Positions 8,499-17,261 of a stretch of 64,000 bases of DNA are shown in pieces. The DNA is taken from positions 1 to 64,000 of the forward strand of contig CACOPK010000001.1 of NCBI GenBank assembly GCA_902629075.1, read 5' to 3'. A program made the translations under genes and the position numbers. The notes under the pieces were generated by a model. It saw nothing but the letters and a program-made list of their open reading frames with translations, was not told the origin of the DNA and searched no databases. The stretch is from an uncultured Pelagibacteraceae bacterium. GTDB taxonomy: Bacteria; Pseudomonadota; Alphaproteobacteria; Pelagibacterales; Pelagibacteraceae. How positions within the stretch are numbered: the first letter of the stretch is position 1; every line of letters starts with the position of its first letter.

Positions 8499-8848
8499 TA
8501 ACTTCTTTCGCTAGCGGAAAGATAAATGAAATAAAAACCCTACTAAATAAAGATGTTTACAATTCTTTTCATGAAGCAATTAAAGAAAGATCTACAAAAC
8601 AACTTAAGAATGAAACAACTTTTATTGGAATTAACTCAGCTGAGATCAAAGACCATAATCAAAATAATGATTTATTAGAAGTAAGTGTAAATTTTATTAG
8701 TGAAATTATAACTTGTATCAAAGATAAAGAAAATAAAATTATTTCAGGAGATCCTCAAAAAATTAAAAAGGTTAATGATACTTGGAAATTTTCAAGAAAC
8801 ATTAGATCACAAAATCCTAATTGGCAATTGGTCGAAACTGAAGTCTAA
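8468..8848 (+). pseudogene. Start-less C-terminal fragment of a Tim44-like domain protein
   Basis: Frame 2 is open from inside the rho 3' end to TAA at 8846-8848, with no ATG, GTG or TTG start before the Tim44-like segment. The translation runs [17 protein letters not shown]..., KDVYNSFHEAIKER, FIGINSAEI, VNFISEIITCIKD, SGDPQKIKKVNDTWKFSR and SQNPNWQLVETEV, about 126 residues. These match the order of conserved blocks in the C-terminal domain of alphaproteobacterial Tim44-like proteins, including the terminal DPNW-type motif. The N-terminal anchor is absent, but a matching N-terminus begins at 107 on the minus strand. The gap from rho to smr contains nothing else. It is either a rearrangement remnant or an assembly junction. 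Confidence 0.8.
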
Positions 8849-9268
8849 TTGAATAAAAAAATAACAGATAAAGATAAAAAGGCTTGGCAAGAATTTGTTA
8901 ATTCTAAAGAAAAATTATACGATAAAGATCAACAATTTTCTAAAAAAAATTTATCTAATTCTGAAAAAACTATAGACCTACACGGATTTAATTTAAAAGA
9001 GGCAAATACAGAAATCGAAAAATTTATTTTAACATGTTTCGAAAAAGGTATTTATAAGATAAACATCATAACTGGAAAGGGCAGCAGGTCAAAAAATATA
9101 GAAGACCCTTATCAATCAAAAGATCTTAGTATTTTAAAACACTCTATACCAAATTATATTAAAGAAAATAAAGATTTAATGAATAAAATTTCAAAAATTG
9201 ATTTTGATTCTGTTTCAAATCCAAATTTAGGTAGTTTTTACATTACATTAAAAAAAAAAAATGGTTAA
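8849..9268 (+). CDS. Smr domain protein
   Basis: A 139-aa protein with a C-terminal Smr (small MutS-related) domain, an RNA/DNA endonuclease-type fold. The signature TIDLHGFNLKEA (about residues 42-53) and INIITGKGSRS (about 73-83) with the GKG turn are visible, and the domain closes with NLGSFYITLKK. The start is a TTG immediately after the TAA of the Tim44 fragment; no better ATG precedes the domain. In alphaproteobacteria smr often follows Tim44 and mltA, so its position next to the Tim44 fragment is the conserved one. It overlaps the next gene by 8 nt. The substrate is unknown. Confidence 0.85.
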   Translation: MNKKITDKDKKAWQEFVNSKEKLYDKDQQFSKKNLSNSEKTIDLHGFNLKEANTEIEKFILTCFEKGIYKINIITGKGSRSKNIEDPYQSKDLSILKHSIPNYIKENKDLMNKISKIDFDSVSNPNLGSFYITLKKKNG

Positions 9269-9821
9269 AAATAAAATTTCAAGAAATCTCAAAGCAAGAA
9301 TTAGAAAAAGTAAAAAAGATTTAAGCACAAACATTAAAAATTTTTTTGATTGGGTAAAAGGTGCGGAATTAATTGAGTTGCAAGAGTGTGACATAAACAA
9401 AGATCCAGTAAGACCAGAGTTGGATAATGATTTTAGAACTAGTTATGGAAGAAAAATTTATGGTGTTAAATATAAGAATGAAATTCATGCTGTAATGTGT
9501 TTTGCTTTTACAAATCAAATACCCAAATCTGTACATGAGCTTGATTTATTTAGTAGAGATGCCTTTTTGCAAAGTGCTACCAGAGATCAAAATGTTGGAA
9601 AAATAGCAATCGCTTATACAGTTTGGTCAAACAAAAAGGGTGGAGGAAAATTAATTGTCAAAGAAGTATTTAAAATGATAAAAAAATCAAATCATTTGAA
9701 CAGACTCGTTACTCTTTCTCCTTTAACTGACATGGCTAGAAATTTTCATCTTAGAAATGGTGCTGATGAAATACAGGTTAATGACGATACACAAAATTTT
9801 GAATATAAAATTATAAAATAA
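9261..9821 (+). CDS. Possible GNAT-fold acetyltransferase-like protein
   Basis: A 186-aa soluble protein that I do not recognise with certainty. The N-terminus is basic ([21 protein letters not shown]). The middle has beta-strand patterns ([20 protein letters not shown]) and an [26 protein letters not shown] segment resembling the acyl-CoA-binding loop and helix of GNAT proteins. It ends [20 protein letters not shown], which looks like the late GNAT strand/helix. It overlaps smr by 8 nt and converges on hslU with an 11-nt overlap. Function and substrate are unknown; structure prediction would settle the fold. Confidence 0.5.
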   Translation: MVKNKISRNLKARIRKSKKDLSTNIKNFFDWVKGAELIELQECDINKDPVRPELDNDFRTSYGRKIYGVKYKNEIHAVMCFAFTNQIPKSVHELDLFSRDAFLQSATRDQNVGKIAIAYTVWSNKKGGGKLIVKEVFKMIKKSNHLNRLVTLSPLTDMARNFHLRNGADEIQVNDDTQNFEYKIIK

Positions 9822-11178
9822 ATTTTGATAAATCCGTATCTTTAACTAATTCACCTATATGTTTTTTTATATAATTTGAGTCAATTACTACAGTTTCGCC
9901 TGATTTATCCGATGCAGTAAAACTAATTTCATCTAAAATTCTCTCAATAATTGTGTGTAGTCTTCTTGCACCAATATTTTCGACCGTGTTGTTAACTTCA
10001 CTTGCTATACTCGCAATAAGATCAATTCCATCATCACTAAATTGAAGTTCAACATTTTCAGTTTTCAATAAAGCTTTATATTGTTTGATTAAACTATTAT
10101 CTGGTTCCTTTAAAATTCTCTTAAAATCTTCACTGTTTAATGCGTCTAACTCAACTCTAATTGGTAATCTTCCTTGCAATTCAGGAAGTAGGTCTGAAGG
10201 TTTTGCAAGTTGAAAAGCTCCAGATGCAATAAATAATATATGATCAGTTTTAATAGGACCATGTTTTGTGTTAACTGTTGTACCTTCAATAAGAGGAAGT
10301 AAATCTCTTTGAACACCTTCTCTAGATACATCACCACCTACTCTGTCAGTTCTAGCAGAGATTTTATCAATTTCATCAAGAAATACTATACCATTGTTTT
10401 CAGTTGAATGTTTTGCTGATTTAATAATTTTATCCTCTTCTATTAGTTTATCAGATTCCTCATTAATTAAAATTTCGTGAGACTCTTTTACAGACATTTT
10501 TTTCTTTTTTGGTTTTTGTCCCAAAGATTTACCTAAAGCATCAGAAATATTTATCATACCAATGTTTGCGCCAGGCATCCCAGGAATTTCAAATGAGGGC
10601 ATTTGATTATTTTCACTTACTGCAATTTCTATTTCATTGTCGTCAAGATCACCATTTCTTAATCTTTTTCTAAAACTTTCTTTAGTTGCAACACTTGCAT
10701 TTTTACCTACTAAAGCGTCCAAAACTCTTTCTTCAGCAAGCTTTTGAGCTTTTGCATGAACTTCTTTCCTTTTTTTTGATCGCTCCATTGCAATTGCGAT
10801 TTCAATTAAGTCTCTAATTATTTGTTCAACATCCCTTCCAACATATCCAACTTCAGTAAATCTTGTTGCCTCAACTTTCACAAACGGTGCTTCAGCTAAT
10901 TTAGATAGTCTTCTTGATATTTCTGTCTTACCAACTCCAGTTGGTCCCATCATAAGTATATTTTTAGGAAGAACCTCGTCTTTCATTTCACCTTCAATTG
11001 CCTGTCTTCTCCATCTATTTCTTAAAGCAATAGCTACTGCTCTTTTAGCTTTATCTTGTCCAACTACAAATCTATCCAATTCAGATACAATTTCTCTTGG
11101 GGACAATGAGTCTGAAAGTGTATTAATTTTTTCCTTCTTATCTTTTGGTTTAAATGTTGTTACGTTTGATTTATCCAT
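9811..11178 (-). CDS. hslU: ATP-dependent protease ATPase subunit HslU (ClpY)
   Basis: A 455-aa AAA+ unfoldase that feeds proteins to the HslV peptidase. It shows the N-domain segment [34 protein letters not shown], Walker A GPTGVGKT (about residues 77-84), the pore-loop region [19 protein letters not shown], Walker [12 protein letters not shown], and sensor 2 [20 protein letters not shown]. The intermediate I-domain lies between about residues 130 and 240. The stop of hslV overlaps the hslU start by 1 nt, the usual hslVU operon. The C-terminal DLSKFIL tail fits the HslV-docking end of the family. Confidence 0.97.
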   Translation of the reverse strand: MDKSNVTTFKPKDKKEKINTLSDSLSPREIVSELDRFVVGQDKAKRAVAIALRNRWRRQAIEGEMKDEVLPKNILMMGPTGVGKTEISRRLSKLAEAPFVKVEATRFTEVGYVGRDVEQIIRDLIEIAIAMERSKKRKEVHAKAQKLAEERVLDALVGKNASVATKESFRKRLRNGDLDDNEIEIAVSENNQMPSFEIPGMPGANIGMINISDALGKSLGQKPKKKKMSVKESHEILINEESDKLIEEDKIIKSAKHSTENNGIVFLDEIDKISARTDRVGGDVSREGVQRDLLPLIEGTTVNTKHGPIKTDHILFIASGAFQLAKPSDLLPELQGRLPIRVELDALNSEDFKRILKEPDNSLIKQYKALLKTENVELQFSDDGIDLIASIASEVNNTVENIGARRLHTIIERILDEISFTASDKSGETVVIDSNYIKKHIGELVKDTDLSKFIL

Positions 11179-11693
11179 TATATTTTTTCTATTGAAATGT
11201 TGTTATTTGTAAAAACGCAAATCTCGGCTGCAGTTTCAACAGCTTTTTTTGCTATTTCTTCTGCTGACATGTCAGTGTTCATAAGAACTTTAGCGGCAGC
11301 TAAGGCGTAGTTTCCTCCAGACCCAATTCCAATGACATCTCCTTCTGGCTCTAACACGTCACCAGTTCCAGAAATTATAAAACTTTTTTCTTTATCCGCT
11401 ACAGCCATTAAAGCCTCTAATCTTCTTAAATATTTATCTGTTCTCCAATCTTTAGCCAATTCTACAGCAGCTCTTGCAAGATTGCCTGCATGTTTTTCTA
11501 ATTTAGATTCTAATCTTTCAAACAATGTTAATGCATCAGCAGTTGATCCTGCAAATCCTGCAATCACATTTCTTTTCTCAATCTTTCTAACTTTATTTGC
11601 AGTTTTCTTAATTACAGTATTTCCCATACTAACCTGGCCATCACTAGCCACCACTACTTGATTTTTTTTTCTTACCAGTGCAATTGTTGTCAT
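11178..11693 (-). CDS. hslV: ATP-dependent protease peptidase subunit HslV (ClpQ)
   Basis: A 171-aa N-terminal threonine peptidase that forms the double-ring core of the HslUV protease. The start MTTIALVRK places the catalytic Thr directly after the initiator Met, as required for maturation. Family blocks [26 protein letters not shown] (with the catalytic Lys), [18 protein letters not shown] and [15 protein letters not shown] are present. It is upstream of and overlaps hslU by 1 nt. The gene diverges from hisB, so the promoter must lie in the roughly 90 nt between them. No heat-shock element could be assigned by eye. Confidence 0.97.
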   Translation of the reverse strand: MTTIALVRKKNQVVVASDGQVSMGNTVIKKTANKVRKIEKRNVIAGFAGSTADALTLFERLESKLEKHAGNLARAAVELAKDWRTDKYLRRLEALMAVADKEKSFIISGTGDVLEPEGDVIGIGSGGNYALAAAKVLMNTDMSAEEIAKKAVETAAEICVFTNNNISIEKI

Positions 11694-11784
11694 GACTCTT
11701 AGGTGGATACTAATTTTTATAGTTCAAGTACCAAATTAGAAATATTGATATCATCAAATAATGTATATATATGTATATTTTATA

Positions 11785-12375
11785 ATGAAACGTAAAGCTA
11801 AAATAAGCCGTAAGACTAAAGAGACATCAATTAGTGTTGAAGTAAATATTGATGGAAAAGGTAAGTATAAAATTGACACAGGCATAGGTTTTTTAAATCA
11901 TATGCTTGAGCAATTATCCAAACACTCTTTGATTGATTTAAACGTTAAAGCTAAAGGAGACACTCATATTGATCTGCATCATACTACTGAGGATGTGGGT
12001 ATTGCTATTGGAGAGTGTATTAAAAAAGCATCAAATAAATTTAAAGGAATTAAAAGATACGCGCACGCAATGATTCCTATGGATGAAACTCTTTCAAGAG
12101 TTGCGATCGATGTATCAAATAGACCTTATTTAATTTGGAAAGTAAATTTAAAAGTGGAGAAGCTTGGAGAAATGGACACGGAACTATTTAAGGAATGGTT
12201 TCAAGCATTTTCCCAGTCAGCTGGTGTCACGCTTCACATGGAGAATATATATGGAGATAACAGTCACCATATAATAGAGTCATGCTTCAAAGGATTAGCT
12301 AGAACTTTAAGAAGCGCTCTAGAAATAGATCCAAGAATAAAAAACGTTATACCATCTACTAAAGGCTCATTATAA
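11785..12375 (+). CDS. hisB: Imidazoleglycerol-phosphate dehydratase
   Basis: A dehydratase of histidine biosynthesis converting imidazole glycerol phosphate to imidazole acetol phosphate. The metal-binding repeats are clear: [35 protein letters not shown] and the C-terminal [20 protein letters not shown]. The ORF track starts at 11761 (MYIYVYFI), but the second Met at 11785 ([16 protein letters not shown]) is the normal family start and gives 196 aa, so I use it. It is the monofunctional type without a phosphatase domain. It opens a hisB-hisH-hisA-hisF-hisE operon with 0-8 nt spacers, apart from the small hisA-hisF ORF. Confidence 0.95.
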   Translation: MKRKAKISRKTKETSISVEVNIDGKGKYKIDTGIGFLNHMLEQLSKHSLIDLNVKAKGDTHIDLHHTTEDVGIAIGECIKKASNKFKGIKRYAHAMIPMDETLSRVAIDVSNRPYLIWKVNLKVEKLGEMDTELFKEWFQAFSQSAGVTLHMENIYGDNSHHIIESCFKGLARTLRSALEIDPRIKNVIPSTKGSL

Positions 12376-12382
12376 AAATTTA

Positions 12383-13009
12383 ATGAATATTACAATTGTT
12401 GACTATAAATCGGGCAACATAAGCTCTGTTATTAATTCGTTCAACGAAGTTGCTAAAGATAAAGTAAAAATAGAGGTAACTTCAGATATAAAAAAAATCA
12501 AATCGAGCGATAAAGTTGTTTTGCCAGGACAAGGTTCGTTTAAAAGTTGTGTTGATGGACTTAATAATATCAGCGGCTTAATTGATTCTCTTAATGAATT
12601 TGCAATAAATAATAAAAAACCTCTTCTTGGAATTTGTGTTGGGTTACAAATGTTTGCAGATATTGGCTATGAAGAAACAGAAACAAAAGGCTTGGGCTGG
12701 ATTTCAGGTAAAGTTTCAAAGATAGATAATCAAAATGGAAAATACAAACTTCCTCATATTGGGTGGAATCAAATTAATATAGTTAAAGAAAGTAATATTT
12801 TTAAGGATATAGAAAATAACTCTCATATGTATTTTGTGCATAGCTATGAATTTATTCCAAATGATAAAAATGTTATTTCAGCAACCACTGATTATTCATC
12901 CAATGTAGTTTGTGCAGTAGAAAAAGAAAATATATTTGGAACCCAATTTCACCCAGAAAAAAGTGATAAGATAGGGCTTAAAATAATTGATAACTTTATA
13001 AAATTATAA
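12383..13009 (+). CDS. hisH: Imidazole glycerol phosphate synthase, glutaminase subunit
   Basis: A 208-aa class I glutamine amidotransferase that supplies ammonia to HisF. The nucleophile elbow is GICVGLQMFAD with the catalytic Cys near residue 86. The His-Glu pair appears near the C-terminus in FGTQFHPEKSDKIG. VVLPGQGSF and MYFVHSYEF are typical oxyanion and channel regions. It starts 7 nt after hisB and directly abuts hisA, as expected in a his operon. Length is normal and no key residue appears missing. Confidence 0.95.
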   Translation: MNITIVDYKSGNISSVINSFNEVAKDKVKIEVTSDIKKIKSSDKVVLPGQGSFKSCVDGLNNISGLIDSLNEFAINNKKPLLGICVGLQMFADIGYEETETKGLGWISGKVSKIDNQNGKYKLPHIGWNQINIVKESNIFKDIENNSHMYFVHSYEFIPNDKNVISATTDYSSNVVCAVEKENIFGTQFHPEKSDKIGLKIIDNFIKL

Positions 13010-13726
13010 ATGAAAATATTTCCAGCTATAGATATTAAAGATAAAAAGTGTGTGAGATTAGTCAAAGGAGACTTTGATAATAAAACTGAATACAATACTT
13101 CACCAGTTGAACAAGCTGCAAGATATAAAGATCATGGTTTCAAAAATTTACACATTGTAGATTTAGATGGTGCCTTAACAGGACAATTAGTAAATTTAGA
13201 TATTATCAAGGATATAGTTAGTAAATTCGATCTAAAAGTTGAAATTGGCGGAGGCATAAGAAACTTTGAAAGTATAAAAAAATATACTGATGCAGGAGTT
13301 GATAAAGTTATTTTAGGAAGTGCTGCAATTAAAGATAAAAATTTTTTAAAAGAAGCATGCCAAAAATTCCCTGGAAAAATTGCTCTAGGCTTAGATGCAA
13401 AAGATGGATATTTATCTGTTTCTGGATGGAAGGAAAATTTAAATAAACTTACCTTAGATTATCTTAACGAAGTGAATGATTATGGAATTTCTAGATTGAT
13501 TTACACTGATATTAATCGTGATGGAACTAAGAAAAGTCCAAATTTTGAAGAAACTCAGAAAGTAGCAGATAATTCTAGCTGTCCAATAGTTATATCAGGT
13601 GGAGTTTCTTCTATAGATGATATTACAAAAGCAAGAGAACTAAATAATATTGAAGGAATAATAGTTGGGAAGGCAATATATGATGGAGATATTAAATTGG
13701 AGGAATTATCAAAGGAGATTAATTAA
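13010..13726 (+). CDS. hisA: ProFAR isomerase HisA
   Basis: A 238-aa TIM-barrel enzyme isomerising ProFAR to PRFAR in histidine synthesis. The half-barrel repeat pattern is visible: FPAIDIKDKKCVRLVKGDF with the N-terminal catalytic Asp, VEIGGGIRN, and the C-terminal ISRLIYTDINRDGTKK, ISGGVSSIDDI and GIIVGKAIYDG. It abuts hisH with no spacer. Its stop TAA overlaps the start of a 29-codon ORF (TAATG), which separates it from hisF. The paralogous barrel HisF lies just downstream. Confidence 0.95.
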   Translation: MKIFPAIDIKDKKCVRLVKGDFDNKTEYNTSPVEQAARYKDHGFKNLHIVDLDGALTGQLVNLDIIKDIVSKFDLKVEIGGGIRNFESIKKYTDAGVDKVILGSAAIKDKNFLKEACQKFPGKIALGLDAKDGYLSVSGWKENLNKLTLDYLNEVNDYGISRLIYTDINRDGTKKSPNFEETQKVADNSSCPIVISGGVSSIDDITKARELNNIEGIIVGKAIYDGDIKLEELSKEIN

Positions 13727-13815
13727 TGAAGTCTTTTGATTATTTAAGTCTCTATCTTGTTGTAATAATATTGTGTTTAGTAAGTGTAAATTTTCTTTAT
13801 AGGATGTTTTTTTAA
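13726..13815 (+). CDS. Small single-span membrane ORF between hisA and hisF
   Basis: A 29-aa ORF absent from the ORF track because of its size: [29 protein letters not shown]. The centre (about residues 7-25) is a plausible transmembrane helix with an Arg near the end. The ATG overlaps the hisA stop by 1 nt (TAATG), which is typical of coupled genes, and the stop is 2 nt before the hisF ATG. The ORF fills the whole hisA-hisF gap. It could be a real membrane microprotein or merely spacer with a chance ORF; AT-rich DNA often encodes hydrophobic residues by chance. I recognise no family. Confidence 0.45.
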   Translation: MKSFDYLSLYLVVIILCLVSVNFLYRMFF

Positions 13816-13817
13816 AA

Positions 13818-14570
13818 ATGCTTAAAAATAGAATAATACCATGTTTAGATGTTAAAAACGGTCGAGTTGTAAAAGGTATAAATTTTGTAGATCTTAAAGA
13901 TGCTGGAGATCCAGTTGAACAGGCTAAAATTTACAGTGATGGTGGTGCAGATGAAATTTGTTTCTTAGATATTACCGCTTCAAATGAAAACCGAGAAACC
14001 ATTTTTGATGTTGTTAAAAAAACTTCTAAGAAATGTTTTGTGCCTCTAACAGTTGGTGGTGGTGTTAGAAACGTAAATGATATTAGTAAACTATTAAATT
14101 GTGGTGCAGATAAAGTATCTATAAATACTGCTGCCGTAGAAAATTCAAAATTAGTAGAAGAAAGTTCAATTAAATTTGGATCACAATGCATAGTTGTTGC
14201 AATTGATGCAAAAAAAAATGAGACAGGATGGGAAATCTTTACTCACGGAGGAAGAAACTCAACAGGTATAAATGCTTTGGATTTTGCGATAAAAATGGAA
14301 AAATGTGGGGCAGGAGAACTCCTAGTAACTTCGATGGATAAAGATGGAACTCAATCGGGTTATGATATTGATTTAATGAAAAAAATTTCATCAACAGTCA
14401 ATATACCAGTAATTGCATCAGGTGGTGTAGGAACATTAGATCACTTAGTTGAAGGATTAAAGTCAGGTGCAAGTGCAGTTCTTGCGGCCTCTATATTTCA
14501 TTATGGCACATATTCATTAACTGAGGCAAAGCAATATCTAGCTTCAAAAAATATTCCTGTTAGAATTTAA
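13818..14570 (+). CDS. hisF: Imidazole glycerol phosphate synthase, cyclase subunit
   Basis: A 250-aa TIM-barrel cyclase that, with HisH, turns PRFAR and glutamine-derived ammonia into imidazole glycerol phosphate and AICAR. The hallmark [19 protein letters not shown] (with the first catalytic Asp), [62 protein letters not shown] (second catalytic Asp) and [12 protein letters not shown] are all present. It lies 1 nt before hisE. The AICAR product is also a substrate of PurH, encoded elsewhere in the window. Confidence 0.96.
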   Translation: MLKNRIIPCLDVKNGRVVKGINFVDLKDAGDPVEQAKIYSDGGADEICFLDITASNENRETIFDVVKKTSKKCFVPLTVGGGVRNVNDISKLLNCGADKVSINTAAVENSKLVEESSIKFGSQCIVVAIDAKKNETGWEIFTHGGRNSTGINALDFAIKMEKCGAGELLVTSMDKDGTQSGYDIDLMKKISSTVNIPVIASGGVGTLDHLVEGLKSGASAVLAASIFHYGTYSLTEAKQYLASKNIPVRI

Positions 14571-14571
14571 T

Positions 14572-14844
14572 ATGCTAAAAGTTTTAGAAGATCTCGTTTT
14601 ACTGGCTAGAGAAAGAAAAGCAAAACCAATTGAGGGTTCTTATACGAACAAATTACTTAAGGATAAAACTTTAGTTAAAGAAAAAGTTATTGAAGAAATA
14701 AATGAACTTATTGAAGCAGTAAATGAAAATTCAAACAAAATTCACGAAGCTGCAGATGTTTTTTACCATTTGGTTGTTATGTTAGAAGCTTATAATATTA
14801 AGATGGAGGACGTAGTTGCGGAACTAAAAAAAAGACAAAAATAA
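14572..14844 (+). CDS. hisE: Phosphoribosyl-ATP pyrophosphatase
   Basis: A 90-aa all-alpha MazG-like pyrophosphohydrolase converting PR-ATP to PR-AMP, the second step of histidine synthesis. The core metal-binding pattern is visible in KEKVIEEINELIEAVNENSNKIHEAADVFYHLVVMLEAYNI, with the ExxE and ExxD pairs. The N-terminal SYTNKLLKDKTL is also typical. It is monofunctional, not fused to hisI. It is the last his gene of the run. A DUF2061 gene follows 15 nt later with a strong ribosome binding site. Confidence 0.93.
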   Translation: MLKVLEDLVLLARERKAKPIEGSYTNKLLKDKTLVKEKVIEEINELIEAVNENSNKIHEAADVFYHLVVMLEAYNIKMEDVVAELKKRQK

Positions 14845-14859
14845 ATTTAGGAGGCAATT

Positions 14860-15078
14860 ATGAAACAAGTAGAAAAAAAAAGACACTTAGCAAAAACAAT
14901 CACTTGGAGAATTATAGCTAGTTTAGATACGTTTCTAATAGCATGGTTAATTACTGGTAAATTTGATTGGGCAGGAACTATAGCTGGTATCGAAGTTTTA
15001 ACTAAAATGTTTCTTTACTATTTTCATGAAAGAGCGTGGTATAATTTTAGTAAATTTGGAGTTATAAAAAGCAAGTAA
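14860..15078 (+). CDS. DUF2061 small membrane protein
   Basis: A 72-aa protein of the DUF2061 type, predicted inner-membrane, function unknown. The sequence KKRHLAKTITWRIIASLDTFLIAWLITGKFDWAGTIAGIEVLTKMFLYYFHERAWY shows the conserved TWR and YYFHERAW motifs around two hydrophobic segments (about residues 15-33 and 38-55). It has an unusually strong Shine-Dalgarno sequence for this window (AGGAGG at 14850-14855), which implies efficient translation independent of hisE. It may be cotranscribed with the his operon, but no histidine-related role is known. Confidence 0.8.
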   Translation: MKQVEKKRHLAKTITWRIIASLDTFLIAWLITGKFDWAGTIAGIEVLTKMFLYYFHERAWYNFSKFGVIKSK

Positions 15079-15159
15079 CAATATATCTGTATATACAAAA
15101 TATACTTATTCTTTTTATAAGTATTTTATTATGACAATTGAATATATACTTTTGTAAAT

Positions 15160-16098
15160 ATGAGCCATAAGTTCTATAAACCTGCAAGATCAAGATTGCA
15201 AAGAAGTGAATTAGCAGTTCCAGGATCCTCTCCAAAAATGTTTGAAAAGGCTTTAAATTCGGAAGCGGATTATATTTTTTTAGATTTAGAAGATGCTGTT
15301 TCTCCAAATGATAAAGTTCCAGCACGTGCAAATGTGATTAAAGCTCTCAACGAAATGAATTGGAGAGAAAAAGGAAAAACAATATCTGTAAGAATAAATA
15401 GTTTAGATACACATTACATGTATAGTGATCTAGTAGAAATTGTAGAACAAGCTGGAGAAAATATAGACACGATATTAGTTCCAAAAGCTGGAACCGAAAG
15501 CGATGTTTACATGGTTGACTGTATGCTTTCACAAATTGAAACGAATAAAAAATTAAAAAACAAAATTGGTATTGAGTGTTTAATTGAAACTGCTCTGGGG
15601 ATGTCTAATATCAAAGAAATTGCAAAATCGAGCGAAAGATTAGAGGCGTTGCATTTTGGTGTAGCCGATTATGCAGCAAGTTTAAGAGCAAGAACTGTTG
15701 TGATAGGTGGATTGAATCCAGATTATCCCGGCGATCAATGGCATCACGGACTTTCAGAACTTGTAATGACGTGTAGAGCTTATGGGCTAAGGGCTATCGA
15801 TGGTCCCTTCGGAGATTTCAATGATCCAGATGCATACATTGCTGCAGCAAAAAGAGGAGCCGCAATTGGTATTGAAGGCAAATGGGCAATACATCCATCT
15901 CAAATAGAACTAGCAAATAAAGTTTTCTCACCACCAGAGACAGAAGTAAATAAAGCAAAAAGAATTTTAGAGGAATTAGATAAAGCTGCAAAAGAGGGAA
16001 GAGGAGCGGCACAACTAGATGGAAGAATGATTGATGCAGCATCTGCAAGGATGGCGGAAAATATTGTTAACATTGATAAATTAATTAATAAACAATAA
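15160..16098 (+). CDS. mcl: L-malyl-CoA / beta-methylmalyl-CoA lyase (HpcH/HpaI-CitE family)
   Basis: A 312-aa CitE-like TIM-barrel lyase. The N-terminus RSRLQRSELAVPGSSPKMFEKAL, the metal-site strand YIFLDLEDAVSPNDK, GIECLIETALGMSN, HFGVADYAASLRART and the C-terminal KWAIHPSQIELANKVFSP fit malyl-CoA lyases of alphaproteobacteria. These enzymes cleave malyl-CoA to glyoxylate plus acetyl-CoA, and some act on methylmalyl-CoA. The downstream genes look like malate-CoA ligase, so the pair could interconvert malate and glyoxylate plus acetyl-CoA. The upstream gap of 81 nt is AT-rich and could hold a promoter. Exact substrate is inferred from context. Confidence 0.85.
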   Translation: MSHKFYKPARSRLQRSELAVPGSSPKMFEKALNSEADYIFLDLEDAVSPNDKVPARANVIKALNEMNWREKGKTISVRINSLDTHYMYSDLVEIVEQAGENIDTILVPKAGTESDVYMVDCMLSQIETNKKLKNKIGIECLIETALGMSNIKEIAKSSERLEALHFGVADYAASLRARTVVIGGLNPDYPGDQWHHGLSELVMTCRAYGLRAIDGPFGDFNDPDAYIAAAKRGAAIGIEGKWAIHPSQIELANKVFSPPETEVNKAKRILEELDKAAKEGRGAAQLDGRMIDAASARMAENIVNIDKLINKQ

Positions 16099-16100
16099 TT

Positions 16101-17261
16101 ATGGATATACACGAATATCAAGCAAAAGAAATTTTAGCTAGCTTTGGAGTTACAATTCCAAGAGGAGGTATTGTCTATAGTCCTGAGACTGCAGAGAACA
16201 AAGCTAGAGAAATTGGTGGATCAAAGTGGGTTGTAAAAGCACAAATTCATTCTGGTGCCAGAGGAAAAGCTGGCGGAGTAATAGTTTGTAATTCACCCCT
16301 TGAAGTTGCTCAAGCAACAGACAAGCTTTTAGGAAAGAAATTAGTTACCAATCAAACAGGTCCTGAGGGCAAAATAGTTAACAGAATTTATATTGAAGAG
16401 GCAACAGACATTGAAAAAGAATTATATTTAGGTTTAGTTTTTGACAGAAGCTCTGAAAGTATTATGGTTGTAGCCTCAACGGAAGGTGGAATGAGTGTAG
16501 AGGAAATTGCTAAAGAAAAACCTGAATCAATTATTAGATCTAAAATAGAAGTTGCGGTCGGTATACAAAACTTTCAAGCACGAGAGCTTGCATTTGGTTT
16601 AGGAATAGAGCCAGAATTAATAAGAAGAGCCTCAGAAACAATAATAGGTTGTGCTAAAGCTTTTAGTGAGTTAGACGCAACAATGGTTGAGGTAAATCCA
16701 TTAGTAATTTCAAAACAAAAACAAATATTGGCGCTAGACTGCAAGATGAGCTTTGACAACAATGCAATGTTTAGAAGAGACAAGGTATCTGAATTAAGAG
16801 ACAAAACACAAGAGGATGAAAAAGAAGTTTACGCCTCAGATAGAGGTTTAAATTATGTTAGTTTAGACGGAAACATAGGAAATATAATTAATGGAGCTGG
16901 ATTGGCAATGGCTTCGATGGATATGATTAAACTTGCAGGTGGAGAGCCAGCTAACTTTCTAGACGTTGGAGGAGGAGCAACACCTGAAAAAATAGTAAAG
17001 GCTTTCAGGTTAATTACTATGGACAAAAAAGTAAAAGTAATTCTTGTTAATATTTTTGCTGGAATAAATAGATGTGATTGGGTGGCAGAGGGAATAGTCC
17101 AAGCATTAGAAAAAATAGAAATCAAAGTTCCTCTGGTGATAAGATTAGCTGGAACAAATGTTGAAAAAGGAAATAAGATTCTTCAAGAAAGTAAATTAAA
17201 TTATATAGAGGCAAACACTTTAGAGGATGCAGCAAATAAAGCGGTTGCAGCATTAAAATAA
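16101..17261 (+). CDS. mtkA: Malate-CoA ligase beta subunit (SucC/MtkA family)
   Basis: A 386-aa ATP-grasp CoA ligase subunit. The N-terminus MDIHEYQAKEILASFGVTIPRGGI and KAQIHSGARGKAGGV, then MVEVNPLV, LALDCKMSFDDNA-like LALDCKMSFDNNAMFRR, and FLDVGGGATPEKIVKAF with VNIFAGINRCDWVAEGI, resemble malate thiokinase beta subunits more than standard SucC. Typical SucC lacks the CDWVAEG wording as I remember it. The family phosphorylates an alpha-subunit His while forming malyl-CoA or succinyl-CoA. Location between mcl and mtkB is the strongest argument for malate. Succinyl-CoA synthetase is the alternative, and a phylogeny would be decisive. Confidence 0.8.
   Translation: MDIHEYQAKEILASFGVTIPRGGIVYSPETAENKAREIGGSKWVVKAQIHSGARGKAGGVIVCNSPLEVAQATDKLLGKKLVTNQTGPEGKIVNRIYIEEATDIEKELYLGLVFDRSSESIMVVASTEGGMSVEEIAKEKPESIIRSKIEVAVGIQNFQARELAFGLGIEPELIRRASETIIGCAKAFSELDATMVEVNPLVISKQKQILALDCKMSFDNNAMFRRDKVSELRDKTQEDEKEVYASDRGLNYVSLDGNIGNIINGAGLAMASMDMIKLAGGEPANFLDVGGGATPEKIVKAFRLITMDKKVKVILVNIFAGINRCDWVAEGIVQALEKIEIKVPLVIRLAGTNVEKGNKILQESKLNYIEANTLEDAANKAVAALK

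Noticed and set aside
15062-15331. Minus-strand ORF of 89 aa over the mcl start
   Set aside because: It is the shadow of the mcl 5' end and the preceding AT-rich gap; composition is shadow-like.
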